Shown piece by piece: positions 1-11,494 of a stretch of 64,000 nucleotides of DNA. Position numbers and translations under genes: made by a program. This stretch comes from Phaseolus vulgaris. Taxonomy: Eukaryota; Streptophyta; Magnoliopsida; Fabales; Fabaceae. The notes under the pieces are model-generated. The model saw only the letters and a program-made list of their open reading frames with translations. It made no database searches and was not told the origin of the DNA. The stretch spans positions 24,587,520 to 24,651,519 of the forward strand of contig NC_023758.2 of assembly GCF_000499845.2 (NCBI RefSeq). Direction: 5' to 3'. Within the stretch, counting starts at the first letter, position 1. Every line of letters starts with the position of its first letter.

Positions 1-264
1 CACCCAAAGAAAGGGGTGGCCAAGCATCGAAACATTGGATGCTGCAAAGGGCTCAGGAGCCCGAACTGGCAAGGGCTCAGCTGGCCCTTCCAGTAAGTCT
101 AAGAAATGGCCAAGGGAGGGGAGCAACAACGTGACAACTACCCGCTCCCCTGGGTCTATGCCGACACCACCACCTCGCCACGAGCCCATAAACATCGACT
201 CACCTTCGCCGATCGAGGTGAACAAGGTGATTGCCCCTTCTTAGACCAATAGTTCGATGGAGGT
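1..264 (+). pseudogene. Fragment of Tat-type retrotransposon antisense ORF
   Basis: This stretch is a close copy of positions 9085-9348, part of the antisense extra gene of the gypsy element further right. Similarity stops sharply at about 264, after the shared 'cgatggaggt', and the following DNA is unrelated and AT-rich. In this copy a TAG replaces GAG near position 242, so the reading frame is broken. It is probably the truncated end of another copy of the same retrotransposon family that lies mostly outside the window. Function is not expected. Confidence 0.8.
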
Positions 265-1442
265 CAAATTGTGAAACCTTGCATGTCAAGTTGTGTTTAT
301 ATAAAGAGGGAGATTTGTTTGTTGGAAATAAATGGAAATTTGATCTCTTATCACTCTATCTTTTATCTTTTGATAATGCATCATTTTAGCATTTGATAAC
401 TTAACTTCATATTTGTTAATTAGGTATAAATATTCTTAAGAGATATTCAAGATATTAAAATTCCTTTTAAATCAAACATGTGGAGGATTTTTATGGTTTT
501 AGAAAATTATTTTCTAATCTCTATTTTAGATTTACTTGAATTTCATTTACTTTACATTAGTTGTTACAAAAGATTATGTGTATAATTTGTAGTTGAAAGA
601 GGATTTGTAACTGTTATGTTGTTGATATGCCGTTACTTTTATCATATGAATAATTTTATATTTTAAAATATAATTAAAGGTAAAATGAGAATATGAAATG
701 TTTGTTAATATTCTTTTAAGTTGTAGATACATATATGGGTTGAACTATTATATCATCTATTACTAATTATAAATTATAAAAAAAATTGTCTGATGTGAGT
801 TAATATTATTTTAGTGCTTTTTCTCCGTTCCTTATAATAATAATTTGTTTTATTAAATTTAACTATAGTAATTAAAGTATATATAAGAAGTATTTATTAA
901 TCAATTAATCCATTAAATCTTAAATAGATTTTTTATATTATTAATTGATTATAAATTTTATTATATAATTTTTATAAAATAGTAAATTTATATTTATGGT
1001 AACGACTTGTATTTTTGTTGTCTTGATTATGTGTATGTAACAATTCAAAGATGATAATTAAATGTATATTATGCTTAGTCTTTAATGTTTTATATAGTAT
1101 AGTTTCAAACTTTGAAAATGGGCTTGTTTCATGCTTTGGTTGGTTTGAGAATAAGAAAAAACACTAATGTTTTAGGACTGCTTCTTCCTACACCTCTTGT
1201 TCTTTTGTTCTTTTGTTCTTGTATCATTTCCATAAATTTTTGTATTCCAAAAATGTCCTTCTGTAAAAGAGTTAAAGTGTATTTTATATTTTGGATTACA
1301 TAATTCAGATGCTTTTTTCCAGATTCATAATTAACTTTCGAATTATGTAATCCAAATTTTGTTTTTCATATTCGTAATTAGCTTTCTTATCTGGAAGTCT
1401 TTTCTGATATGAGATTAACTTTCAGATTATGTAATCTGGAAA
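265..1442. other. AT-rich intergenic DNA, no gene seen
   Basis: No coding signature was seen on either strand. From about 1285 to 1440 the text is built from diverged copies of an 'attatgtaatc' motif in both orientations. The same motif family continues at 2780-2930, on the other side of the hAT insertion, so an older repetitive stretch was split by that insertion. Confidence 0.6.
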
Positions 1443-2779
1443 TAGGGGTGGGCATGGATTGGATTTTCCAAAATCCAATCTAGATCCAATCCAAATCCAA
1501 ATAAGTGGATTGGATTTAAAATCCATATTCACTTTAACTAGATCAAATATATTTGGATTTTTTTAAAATCCATTTAAAGTGGATTGAATCCAAATTAAAT
1601 CCACTTTGTTAATTATATTAAATCCACTTTGTCAATTACATTAAATCCATTTTGATATGGATAAAGACTAACTTGGCTCGAACTGGGCCTAAGCCGACTC
1701 AACCTGAACACAGACCAACTCGGCTCTACATTGGCCCCGACCCAGATGACTCGACATCGGTCTGGGCCCGGACGACTCGACATCGGCTTGGGCCCATACA
1801 ACTCAACAGCGGCCCCGACCCGGACGACTCGACATCGGCCCGGGCTCGAACGACTCGACATCGGCCCGGGCCCGAACGACTATACATCGGCTCGGCCCGA
1901 ACGACTTGACATCGACCCGGGCCCAGTTGACTCGACATCGGCCCGGGTCCGGTCAGCTTGAAATCGGCCCGGGCCCGCCCGACTCGACAATGGCCCGGGC
2001 CCGCTCGACTCGACATCGACCCGGTGCCGCTCGACTGGACATCGACCCGGTGCCGCTCGACTCGACATCTACCCGGGTCCAGTTTGCTTGACATCAGCCC
2101 GGGCCCAGTCGGCTCGACATTGGCCCGGGCCTGGTTGGCTCGACATCTGCCCGGGCCCGCTCGCCTCGAAATCGGCCTGGGCCCGCTCGCCTCGAAATCG
2201 GCCTGGGCCCGCTCGCCTCGACATCGGTCCGGTCTCGATCGTCTCGACATCGACCAGACTCGCTCACTTCGACATCGATTTGGATTCGCTCGGCTCGACA
2301 TCGGCCTGGGCCTGAATGACTCAAAATTGGCCCGAGCCCGCACGACTAGACATCGGCCCGGGCTCGCACGACTCAACATTGGCCCAAGCTCGAATGACTA
2401 GATATCGGCCCTGGCCCCCTTGGCTCGACATCGGCTTGGACCCGCTTGGCTCGACATCAGTCCGGGCCCGCTCGGCTTGACATCGGTCCGGGCCCATTCA
2501 GCTCGACGTGGACTTGGGTCAACTTTGCTAAACCTGCGCCTGAATTGACTTGGCCCAACCTGGATTGGGCCAAGTCAAAATCCAACCCAAAATACAAATT
2601 GGATAATCCAAAAATGTATCCAATCCATATCTAATCCATATCCAATTAAATGGATTGGATTTAAAATCCAAAAATATGGATTTGGATTTGAAATAAATCC
2701 ATTTAAATAGATCAAAACTAATATGGATTTGGATAATTATGGATTGGATTTTGTAATTTGGATATTTTGCCCACCCTTA
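1443..2779. mobile_element. Non-autonomous hAT-like element with minisatellite core
   Basis: The left end reads 'taggggtgggca' and the right end, on the other strand, reads 'taagggtgggca', so the terminal inverted repeats match at 11 of 12 bases. They are flanked by 8-bp direct repeats, 'tctggaaa' (1435-1442) and 'tctggaat' (2780-2787), which match at 7 of 8; an 8-bp duplication is the hAT hallmark. The 200-250 bp inside each end are dense in 'tggatt'/'aatcca' motifs, as expected of subterminal transposase-binding repeats. The middle is a GC-rich tandem array (separate entry). No transposase is encoded. Confidence 0.85.
1735..2520. repeat. GC-rich 26-bp minisatellite
   Basis: About 30 diverged units of 26 bp follow a consensus close to 'tcgacatcggcccgggcccg' plus a six-base tail. 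Because 26 is not a multiple of three and the unit lacks stops, long spurious frames open on both strands; a translated frame repeats every 26 residues (78 bp), as it must. The array is very GC-rich inside strongly AT-rich surroundings and rich in CG dinucleotides. It lies wholly inside the hAT-like element. Confidence 0.9.
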
Positions 2780-2787
2780 TCTGGAAT

Positions 2788-3716
2788 GAGTTACTCTCAA
2801 ATCTAGAAAAGATTTTCGCATTATGTAATCTAGAATACCATTTTTAAACAAATATATTTTGAATTACATAATTTGAAAGTTATTTCTGAATCCAATATGA
2901 GTTTTTGAATTATGTAATCTAGATTTTTTTTTAACTTGCTTATAGATTTAATAAATCCAAAGAACACTACTAGATTCAAAAATATCTTCTAAATTAGTAT
3001 AGGGTGACACAAGAAGGAAAAAAAGTATTTTCATATTTAACGTATAGTGAAAAACATATGAAAATGAAGGAAGAAACGTTTAGTTAGTTTGATTTTTGGG
3101 CTAAGAATAGAAAAAAAAACAAAAATTAATAGCAGATTGTATTTTTGTCTCTTTCTCCTTTCCCTTTTATTTTATCCAAATAATTCAAAATTCCATCTCC
3201 AATTCTCTTATTGCCTCCAATAGTTCAAGTCAACCGCTTGGAGTATGAAGTATTTTTTTTTGCCTTTTTTCTCTCTAAGTTTTATCACATGCATCGTTGT
3301 TGGCTTTTGTTAGAAAATGGAAGAAATTGATGTTTTAAATTTTAGTTATTGGGGTTTGAAAGAAAATTATTTATTAAAAAATCAGCTATGATCGAACCAA
3401 TCTATTTTCAGTACTTAACTTTAGGGCTTACATAAGACTAAGGCAACTTCTCCAAAGACCTCCATACATTTCCCCTGCATCTCCGTACTTTGTTAATTTT
3501 TACGATACTCTTTTGGTTATGATGAAGATTGTAATGTATTTTTCTTTATTTTCAAGTGCTAGTGATTGTTTGTGGTAGTTGTTTACGATGGTTGGCAGTA
3601 AACATTAGTGATTAAGGTAAATTTTGTGGTGTTTTTACTGATAGTAGTTATGATTTTGTTCGTTTATTATACAATCCGAAAGTCACAAAACCAAAACAAA
3701 AAACACAAGTGAGACA
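2788..3716. other. AT-rich intergenic DNA, no gene seen
   Basis: The first 150 bp continue the 'attatgtaatc' repeat family seen left of the hAT-like element. The rest is low-complexity AT-rich sequence with no coding signature on either strand. Confidence 0.5.
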
Positions 3717-4239
3717 CAAAAACAAGGGGTGGCAAAGCGGGCCAGCCTGCCCCGCATTGGCTCGCCCCGTAAACATGCGGGTTGGGTTGGTCCGCCCCAC
3801 AAAGATATTGCGGGCTAGAATTTCCAACCCGTCCGCATAAGAGCTAGCCCGCGGGTTTGTGGGCCAACCCGTGTTTTTTTTTTCTTTTTTAAATTAAATA
3901 TTTTTTTTTTTACATTTTGTTCTTAAAATATTGTCAAATTAAACCTATATATTTGCTACTATCAAACCTAATTTTTTTTCTTCCTTTTCAAACATAGTCA
4001 AACATCAAAACATTAAGATAAATATCAAATATCACTATTCTTCCACTTCCAAAATATTAAAAATACCTAATTCCAAAACATTAAATATAAACATAAACAT
4101 TAATTCAAAAACATTAAGCATAAACATTATTGACATTCTTCCATTTCAATAACATTGGATGTCACCTTAGAAGAACTTTCATCCATTTTTTCATAATTAT
4201 AATCTTCCCCGTCATCTGCATACATTAAAACAATGACAA

Positions 4240-6250
4240 TTAATTAATTAATTTTTCATAAAAATAATACAATAAAATAATCGAATTACCTTCAGAAAAT
4301 CCATGCTTCCAACTAGAAGTACAAATGATTGCTTCCACGTTTTCAGGCAAAAGTCGATTCCTATACTTGTTAAGAATTCGAGAACCAATGCTAAATGCAG
4401 ATTCTGATGCAACTGTGGTTATAGGGATGCTCAAGAAATCTCTAGCCATTAAAGCAAGATCAGAAAAACGTTGACTATTATTTTTCCACCAATCTAACAC
4501 ATCCATCTGCTCTGAATAGTCAAAATCCAAAGTTGGTTCATCCAAATAAGTGCCAAGTTGTGACCTTCCAACTTTATTAGCTACTTGAAGCTTGCACATT
4601 TTTAATTCCTATAATGATATAATAAGTTAGTATAATGGATTGCTGTAAAATAAATTAAAAAATGAATTAAAGTGCATTAATAAGTATTATTAAAGTATAT
4701 AACTTACATAAAAAAAGACTTGGTTTAGACATAGATGATGAGAATGAAGATTGTCCTTGCCTTTGCTTTTGAACACTTGATAATGTTGTGAAACCTTTGG
4801 TAGAATATTCAGCAAAAAGTTTGTATAATTTTTTCTTGATCTTTTCCAATTTTAGTTCCCAAGTAAGTGAATCAATTTTTCAAAGCAAAATCCCAATGTT
4901 TCTAACTTCATGCTTGGGTCTAAAATTGCACCAAATGCAAGTACAACGCTATATTCATCCCAATATTTCTCAAACTTTACTATCATCAATTTAGCCATGT
5001 TCTTAATTAGTACATCTTCATCCTTCACATTTTCCATCAATAAACATTGAATTTTTCAAACTTGTAAAAAATACAAGTTGGAAGTAGGATAACTTGTAGC
5101 AAAAATCAAGTTAGTGATTTCATAAAAGGGAAACAAGAACTCGCAAATTTTCCAACTCTCTCCCACTCTTCCTCTGTAGGGCAATATTTATAAGATTCAT
5201 CAACCAAATGCAAGCTTCCAAAAACACGTTGATATTTAAGAACACTATTAATCATTAAATAAGTGGAGTTCCATCTTGTAGGGACATCAAGACACAACCC
5301 AGAAGATGCATCAATATCACTAAACCTTTCAAGGCATTGTTTAAATTTCACCATTCTACTTTCCGAACCCCTCACATATTTGATGCTATTTCTAATTTGG
5401 TCCAAAGCATCACCAAGCACCTTTAATCCTTCTTGAACAATTAAATTCAATATGTGTGCATAACAACGAACATGAAAGAATTCACCATCACATATCAAAC
5501 CATTTTGCAAAATAAGTTGCCTTTTTAAAGTATTTTGGAGAACATCATTAGCAGAAACATTATCCAAAGTCGGAGAAAAAACCTTTTTCTCTAGTCCCCA
5601 ATCTGGTAAAAATTCATTAATTTTCTTAGACAACTCAAAACCTGTGTGAGGGGAGGCATATGACAAAAGTTTAGTAGCTTGGTATTTAACTTCCAATTCA
5701 AGTTAACAAAATGTGTAGTCAATGATATGAAACCCTCAGTATTAATAAATGTCCATAAATCAGAAGTTAAGCATATCCTACTAGAAATGGAAGCAATCAA
5801 TTCCTTAAGCATTATTTTTTCTTTCATATACATTCTCCCAATATCAGCCTTAACAGTGTTTCTAGAAATCATAATTGCATCAGGACACAAGTAGTTTATC
5901 TAAGTCCTAAGTTCGGGATACTTAACAAATTTTTAAGGCAAATTGTGGCTAATAACTAGACTAGACAACAATTCCCGATATACAACTTGATCTATTTTTT
6001 TCCCTTCAACTTTCCCTGCATATCCAAAATCATTTGACCCACATCTTCAGATTTTCTTTTAACACATTTCATAATATGACGACTTAAATGAGAAGTCCCA
6101 TATTTTCTTCCACAAGTTATATATATTTTGTTGCAACTATTGCACTTTGCCCTTTCTTTTCCATCCTTTCCCTCCTTAATCCTAGTAAAATACCTCCAAC
6201 AATCAGATGTGCTGGTCTTATCCCTTTTCTTTTTTTCAGGTTCATAGTTT
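4240..6250 (-). pseudogene. hAT transposase, multiply frameshifted
   Basis: Pieces of one transposase lie in order on the minus strand in different frames. Near 6210-6060 is a BED-type zinc finger with a CNSC pair and a later HLSRH pair. About 5890-5590 carries the catalytic-core start (SDLWT). About 5700-5106 continues through LTLDN-like, ILNLIVQEGL and DVPTRWNSTY blocks typical of plant hAT (zinc finger BED / RICESLEEPER-like) transposases. About 4600-4290 holds the C-terminal dimerisation region with 'LDWWKNN', 'TTVASESAFS' and 'NRLLPENVEA'. Stops and frameshifts separate the blocks, for example a TAG about 15 codons before the SRNTVKADI segment. The protein is not expected to be made whole. 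Confidence 0.88.
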
Positions 6251-6384
6251 CATATTGTTTCTCAATATTATCATCTTCCTCCAATTCAAAGTCACAAAGA
6301 GGCATGTTACATTCTTCATCCATTACAATCAATTTGCAAATTGAGATCCTGTTGAAAAATATATAATCCCTAATTTATATGCAG

Positions 6385-6560
6385 ATAAACCCAAATACCC
6401 AATTTATATCAAAATTTCAAACAAAATAAACACAAATCCCCAATTTACATAAAAAAATTCAAAACAAATAAACACAAATCCCCAATTTATATCAAAATTT
6501 TAAATCAAATAAACATAAATCCCCAATTGATATCAAAATTTCAAACCACATACACACAAA
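6385..6560. repeat. Short tandem repeat, about 50-bp unit
   Basis: Roughly four diverged copies of 'aaataaacacaaatcccc' followed by 'aatttatatcaaaatttcaa' lie in a row upstream of the transposase frame of the hAT element. They lie in what would be its 5' untranslated region. Confidence 0.7.
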
Positions 6561-7176
6561 TCAACAATTAATTTGTAGAAAATAAAACTTGCCTTGTGTG
6601 GTGGAGAAGGAGTGGCGGCAGCAGCTGCAGCAATGGTGCGGTGCGAAAGTGATCGGAGGCGACGTGAGTGATCGCAGGCGGCACTAGCGAGCGGAGGCGG
6701 CACGATTGAGCAGCAGTGGCGTGAGCAAGTGGAGTCGCAGCGGCACGAGCGACCAGTAGCGACGTGAGCAAGTGGAATCGCAGAGGCGCTACCGGCTGTG
6801 CTGGCGGAGAGAACGGCAGCGGCATTGCTAAGAGCGTTTGTGTGTGGACCGTTTGGGAGCAACAACTGAGCCCCTGTGAGATGTGAGCGCGATTGTGTTG
6901 TGTTTCTTTCTTTGAAATTTTTTGAAAACCTAATTACGTTGCCCTGCTGCTGCTAAGTGCCAATTTTTTTTTCTTGCGGGATAGCGGGCCAGCTCGCCCC
7001 GCTACTGGCCCGCGCAAGTTGCAGGCTAATGCGGGGCGGGGTAATGCGGGTTAGCGGGTTGAAAAGGTCAGCCTGCCCCACTTTGCCATCCCTAAAAAAC
7101 ATAGTACAAAAGTAAAAATAGATTATCTTCGCATTGTAGAATAAAGTTTTGGTTTCGAAGGTTCACAGTTTACTTC

Positions 7177-7638
7177 TGTTCCTGCTAGGGAAATGGGACC
7201 TAGAGAACTATTGGGAAGCTTCTCCTTCCTCCTTCCTGTCGGTCGATCGTGCTACTTTCCAACCTCCCTCCTTGCTCGTTCCTCACCTTTCTTTCCTAGC
7301 TTCGGCTCTCGATCGTCTCGTGAGCATCGAATGGGGGGGGGGGTACCTGCAGAAGGCACTCTGACGCTCAAGTCAACAAAGGGAGTTCAACACTCAGAGG
7401 TGTACAGTAATTAATGACGTACCTTGTTCTTGGAATGTGCGCTATTTATATTATTTTAATGGACTTATCTTATTGGGTCGAATTAGTGAGGTGTATCACA
7501 CTTAGAGGTGTATTACTTAATTTATAATGATGGTTTAGCTTTGCTAACCTTGATTGAGCATTAATGGCCTGAGGGATTCGGTCGACCCAGTTGTGGGAGT
7601 CGAGTCATGGTGTTGAGTGTTCAATCCACACCAGTACA
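7177..7638 (-). repeat. 3' LTR of the gypsy element
   Basis: The 462-bp LTR matches 18254-18749. It contains an 11-base G run (7333-7343), where the other copy has 17 (18410-18426). It also lacks about 30 bp present in the other copy near 18672-18700. On the minus strand it is preceded by the purine tract ending 'ggggggcaag' (7639-7652). Confidence 0.92.
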
Positions 7639-7819
7639 CTTGCCCCCCAGGCTCGAGGTTGAATTCATCCGAAGATTCTTAAATGCTGGTTGTCGATCGG
7701 TCTTCTAACTTTAGTGTGACTGTTGGACTTCCCAAAGTATGACTTTACCTTAGGCGGCGCCTGTGCACATGATGTGACCCGCATTGATGAGGGGTTTTGT
7801 GGGTGCAAAGCATTATGAG

Positions 7820-7844
7820 CCGTTGGATCTGGGAGATCCAACGG
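7820..7844. promoter_or_regulatory. Perfect 11-bp-arm palindrome upstream of antisense gene
   Basis: Arms 'ccgttggatct' and 'agatccaacgg' are separated by 'ggg'. The palindrome lies about 45 bp upstream of the TATA-like box of the antisense gene. It could be a protein-binding palindrome or a hairpin; which one is not visible from sequence. Confidence 0.6.
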
Positions 7845-7886
7845 TTGATATCAATGTGACGCTTGATCTCCCAAGGCCTTTGGAAC

Positions 7887-7896
7887 TTATAAATAG
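7887..7896 (+). promoter_or_regulatory. TATA-like box of antisense retroelement gene
   Basis: The sequence 'ttataaatag' lies 114 bp upstream of the first plausible ATG (8010) of the plus-strand extra gene. It is outside the LTR, so the antisense gene appears to have its own promoter and not to use the LTR. The evidence is motif and position only. Confidence 0.5.
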
Positions 7897-8009
7897 TGGT
7901 CCCAACAGTGCCAAGACACTGTGTTACCTCCCTACTATTTACTCTAAGATCCGAGTATTATTTCATCCTCCTGCTGTGTCTCGATATTCGACTTTCTGTA
8001 AGGTTAGTG

Positions 8010-10055
8010 ATGTCTTCTTTGTCTCGGCCCACTTCTTCTTCTTCTTTTGCTCCCCCTTGTCCTCTCCCCGCGCGTCCTTCTTCTTTGTATTCGTCCTTAT
8101 CCTTGTTTTCGTCCTCTGGTTCCTCTACAACCGACTCCTTGTCGGTCGATGCGGTGATGTGCCGCACCAGGTAAAGGTTGTAAGGGGGGATGATCCAAAA
8201 TGCTGTCGACCGGTCGAACTCCCCCAAGCAAGCCAGCTCTAAAGTGGAGGATGCTTGGGTTGATCCTAAGGTAACTAGGATCGCGTCCACCTTCTCGACC
8301 GAGGTCTTTGTCTTCAAGTTTTTTGCAGGGGTCCCAGTCTTGAGTCCGGATGCGCGTTCAAGTTTCTTTAGTGTTGAGCCTTACTTGCCGACCGAGAGTG
8401 TTTGTATGGGTCGGCCTGGTACCAGTCCTCATTTCTTCTACATGTATTAGTCTCTTCCCGGACTTACATGTTTCTCTCCCTTTTGATAATTTCACAATGG
8501 GTGTCCTTCGAACGCTCAATGTGGCGCCTACCAAGCTTCGCCCAAACACTTGGGCGTCCATTAAGGCCTTGCGACTGTTATGTGACGTTTTGCGTCTTCA
8601 CCCTTCGCCTTCCTATTTTTTGAGCTATTATACATTTCACCCGGCCAACCCTGTTCAGTGGCATTCACTGATCTGTCGGTCGGGTAACGCCATCTTTAAT
8701 TCTTTTGCCACCTCTTACAAAAATTCAAGGAGAGGTTCTTCAAGGTTTATATTCGGTCGAAGGCGACGACCTACTTTTTCGATGAGACTGGTCGTTCGAG
8801 GTTCCCCTTGTATTGGACTAATGAGCCTCGTGATTTTAAGGAATGACCTCGGCTGGTCGGGAGCGATGAGGAGCTAGAGGTTCTCTCGCTTCCGAGGAAG
8901 CTTCCCACGCGGAAGCTTATCAGAGTTTACACTTGGGTGGCCATTAAGGGTATGCTTATTTCTTTTGTTTTAGGTCGGCCTTTTTGTTGTTGATTAACAC
9001 TTGCTTTTCTTTACTTGAATTGTGAATCATGAATCAAGACTGCCCCCTGGCTAGCGATGTGTTGGATGCGCTTAGGCAGAGGGCCACCCAAAGAAAGGGG
9101 TGGCCAAGCATCAAAACATTGGATGTTGCAAAAGGGCTCGGGAGCCCGAACTGGCAAGGGCTCAGCTGGCCCTTCCAGTAAGTCTAAGAAATGGCCAAGG
9201 GAGGGGAAGAACATCGCGAAAAATACCTGCTCCCTTGGGTCTATGCCGACACCACCACCTTGCCACGAGCCCATAGACATCGGCTCGCCTCCACCGATCG
9301 AGGTGAACAAGGTGATTGCCCCTTCTGAGACCAATTGTTCGATGGAGGTTCCTATGTCACGCTTGGACGTTATGGGAGATGACCTGCAATTCTCTCGGGG
9401 GGTGCAACTTGAACTTCGCGAGGCCACCCGGGAGGTTATCCAGGTTGTCCCGTTGTCGGACTTACTCAAGGGAGGTTTGGAGATGCTCTATCAGTCTTTG
9501 GTTATGATTCAGCTGGGGTGTCAGGACCAAGACCGCCATGCCGAAGAGATATCCCGGTTGGAGCATGAGTTGTCCGAAACTTTGGGAAACCTGAAGCAAT
9601 CCCTTGTTGCTAACTCCGAGTACGCGGAGAAGTTGGCTCGGGAGACGGCCGAGAAGAAGAAGGCCCAACAAGGGGTTACTGAGGCTGAGCGCCACGTGGC
9701 GGAGGTGGAGGTCGAGGTGTCGACGGTGATGACTGAGAACACCCGTTTGAAGAGGATGCTGGGGGAGAGGGAGGATAAGATCCTGACGCTAGGTGTCAAG
9801 GTGACTCGCTTGGAGACGGCCAAGGAAGGGGCCGAGACGGAGTTGGACCGCAACTTTGACCAAACCTTGGAGTTGCTCAAGCAGAGTTTCCTCCAAGCCG
9901 TCCGCCAAGCCCACGTTCTTTACGGAGGTCTGTCGACGTCTAGTACCTTCGATATTGAGAATGAGGTGTACGAGGGTTGGATCATACCAACGGCCGAGGC
10001 GAGGGCTATGGCGCTGGCGACGAAGGAGCGGCTTGCCCCGACCAAGGGGGGGTGA
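8010..10055 (+). pseudogene. Antisense extra ORF (putative gypsy-type transposon protein), broken
   Basis: The gene runs opposite to gag-pol, between integrase and the 3' LTR. The likely start is ATG at 8010, followed by a Ser/Pro-rich N-terminus. A likely intron donor lies at 8170 ('accag/gtaaag') and an acceptor near 8330 ('ttttgcag'). From about 8380 to 8900 it resembles the plant 'putative gypsy type transposon' domain (Transposase_28-like), with FDNFTMGVLRTLNVAPTKL and NTWASIKALRLLC. A second likely intron starts at about 8949. The C-terminal part (about 9310-10055) is a long Glu/Lys-rich coiled coil ending in TAA-free frame to the TGA at 10053. A frame change near 8447 and a TGA in place of a Trp codon near 8846 break it. 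Its function in Tat elements is unknown. Confidence 0.75.
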
Positions 10056-10393
10056 AGGTGAAGACCAACATGTTTAGGTTTTCATGTTTTTCCTTCGACC
10101 GGGATGTGGCCCTTTTTGTATCTCTCTCTCCCGAGGCCGAGGTGTGACCTTCCCCTTCTTCTCTAATCAATACATCGGTCGTTTCATTTAATATTGTGCA
10201 CTCTTGGTCTAACAAGTAATTCAACAAAAAATTCACAAGTTAATCCATCGGTGGGTTAGTCTTCGAATTAACAAGTTAAATCGACAGTCAACCTTTGTTC
10301 TATAATTCTTTTTGCTTTTAGGTTTGGTTATGTAACCAATATTGTTGGGATGTCGGCTAGTTATGTCGATCGAGACATTGAGTTACTTAGTAT

Positions 10394-10550
10394 TGGCAGG
10401 GTATGCCGGTTAAGGCTTCATCTAGACCGAACCGAGCATGAGAGGTATTGACAGGGTATTCCTGTTGAAGCTACATCCAGACCAAACCAAGTTAGGCAGT
10501 TTTGGCAGGATATGCCGGTTAAGGCTTCATCCAGAATGAACCGATGCTTT
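10394..10550. repeat. Three diverged direct repeats, about 53-bp unit
   Basis: Copies begin near 10394, 10448 and 10501 with 'ttggcagggtatgccggtta' or close variants, followed by 'ggcttcatccaga'. They lie in the non-coding spacer between the antisense gene and the integrase end. Repeated spacers of this kind are common in Tat-group elements. Confidence 0.7.
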
Positions 10551-10907
10551 GAAGGTGCAAACAAGGTAACATTGAAGAAAACCGCCTCATTAAAACCTTC
10601 CCGACCGAAGACTCTCCTTGGGGAGAAGCGATCGGGCGAAGAAAGAGTGCGTAAACTTTATTTTCTTAGTTGTAGTAAAATTTGAGGTGCGTGGCATTCC
10701 ACGTCCTCGGTACAATTTTGGCCGAAAGCCACTCTAAATGGTATGCACTCCAGCTATGACTTCTCGGACTCAAAATGGTCCCTCCTAGTTGGATGAGAAC
10801 TTCCATTCGCTTCTTCTTGCGTCGCTTCGCATTCTCCAGACGAGGTCTCCCTTTTGGAAGCTCCTCGATCGGACTTTGGTATTGTAGCGTCTTGCCACCC
10901 GAAGCTT

Positions 10908-11494
10908 TCATGCGGTTTCCTGGATCCTGCTTTTGTCACGAAGTTTGTTTACCAAATCGAGGTTGACCAAGAGGTTTTCCTCATTAAGGGTAAGGTTGAA
11001 CATTTGCCTTCGGACAGTAGGCTTGCCTTCCTCGACCGAGATCATCGCCTCGGTTCCATATGTAAGACTGTATGGTGTCTCTTTCGTGGTTTTTTGCGGG
11101 GTACATCTGTATGCCCATTGAACTTCTATAAGCTCTTCCGTCCATCGACCCTTAGCCTTGCCGATACGCTTCTTCAACTCATTCAGGATGACGTTAGTGG
11201 CGGCCTCGGCTTGCCCATTGGTCAGGGGAAGCTCGATCGAGGCTGTTATGGACTTCATGCCGAGGATATCATAAAAGGACTGGAGTCCCTGGTCAATGAA
11301 CTGTCGTCCGTTATCTGTTATTATTGTGTTCGGTATGCCGAACCGACACACAATACTTCTCCATACAAAATTTTGCACGTTCTTGGAGAAGATGGATGCG
11401 AATGGCTTGATCTTTATCCATTTTGTGAAGTAGTCAACTCTAACAAGGAGGAACTTTGTTTGCCCATTTCTGGCGCAAAAGGGTCGATGATGTA
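10908..11494 (-). pseudogene. Gypsy integrase core and C-terminal part
   Basis: On the minus strand the integrase core is read with 'NGQTKFLLVRVDYFTKW', 'GIPNTIITDNGRQF' and 'ELPLTNGQAEAATN', carrying catalytic Asp residues and the conserved Asn-Gly-Gln-Ala block where the catalytic Glu is expected two residues on. The segment 'WAYRCTPQKTTKETPYSLTYG' is the usual gypsy integrase C-terminal block. The upstream part of the domain is cut off by the solo LTR at 11495-12650 and continues from 12656. The protein is therefore interrupted. Confidence 0.88.

Larger units (their letters stand above)
3725..7093 (-). mobile_element. hAT DNA transposon, degenerate
   Basis: Ends read 'aggggtggcaaag' on the left and 'agggatggcaaag' on the right (other strand), 12 of 13 matching. 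Flanks carry an 8-bp duplication, 'caaaaaca' (3717-3724) and 'aaaaaaca' (7094-7101), 7 of 8 matching. Both subterminal regions (about 3735-3870 and 6975-7080) are rich in 'gcgggcc', 'gccccgc' and related blocks. The element carries a broken hAT transposase on the minus strand. It is 3369 bp, a plausible length for an autonomous plant hAT element, but it can no longer make its own transposase. Confidence 0.9.

Noticed and set aside
1613..2401. Long open frames on both strands (up to 217 codons) over the GC-rich array
   Set aside because: They are products of the 26-bp tandem repeat, which lacks stop codons in all frames; the residue pattern repeats every 26 residues and has no known domain.
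1735..2520. Possible CRISPR-like array
   Set aside because: Units are contiguous diverged repeats without unique spacers, and the DNA is plant nuclear.
6533..6865. Ala/Ser-rich open frames in a GC-rich stretch of the hAT element
   Set aside because: They lie in the 5' non-coding end of the transposon, upstream of the BED block, and have low-complexity composition only.
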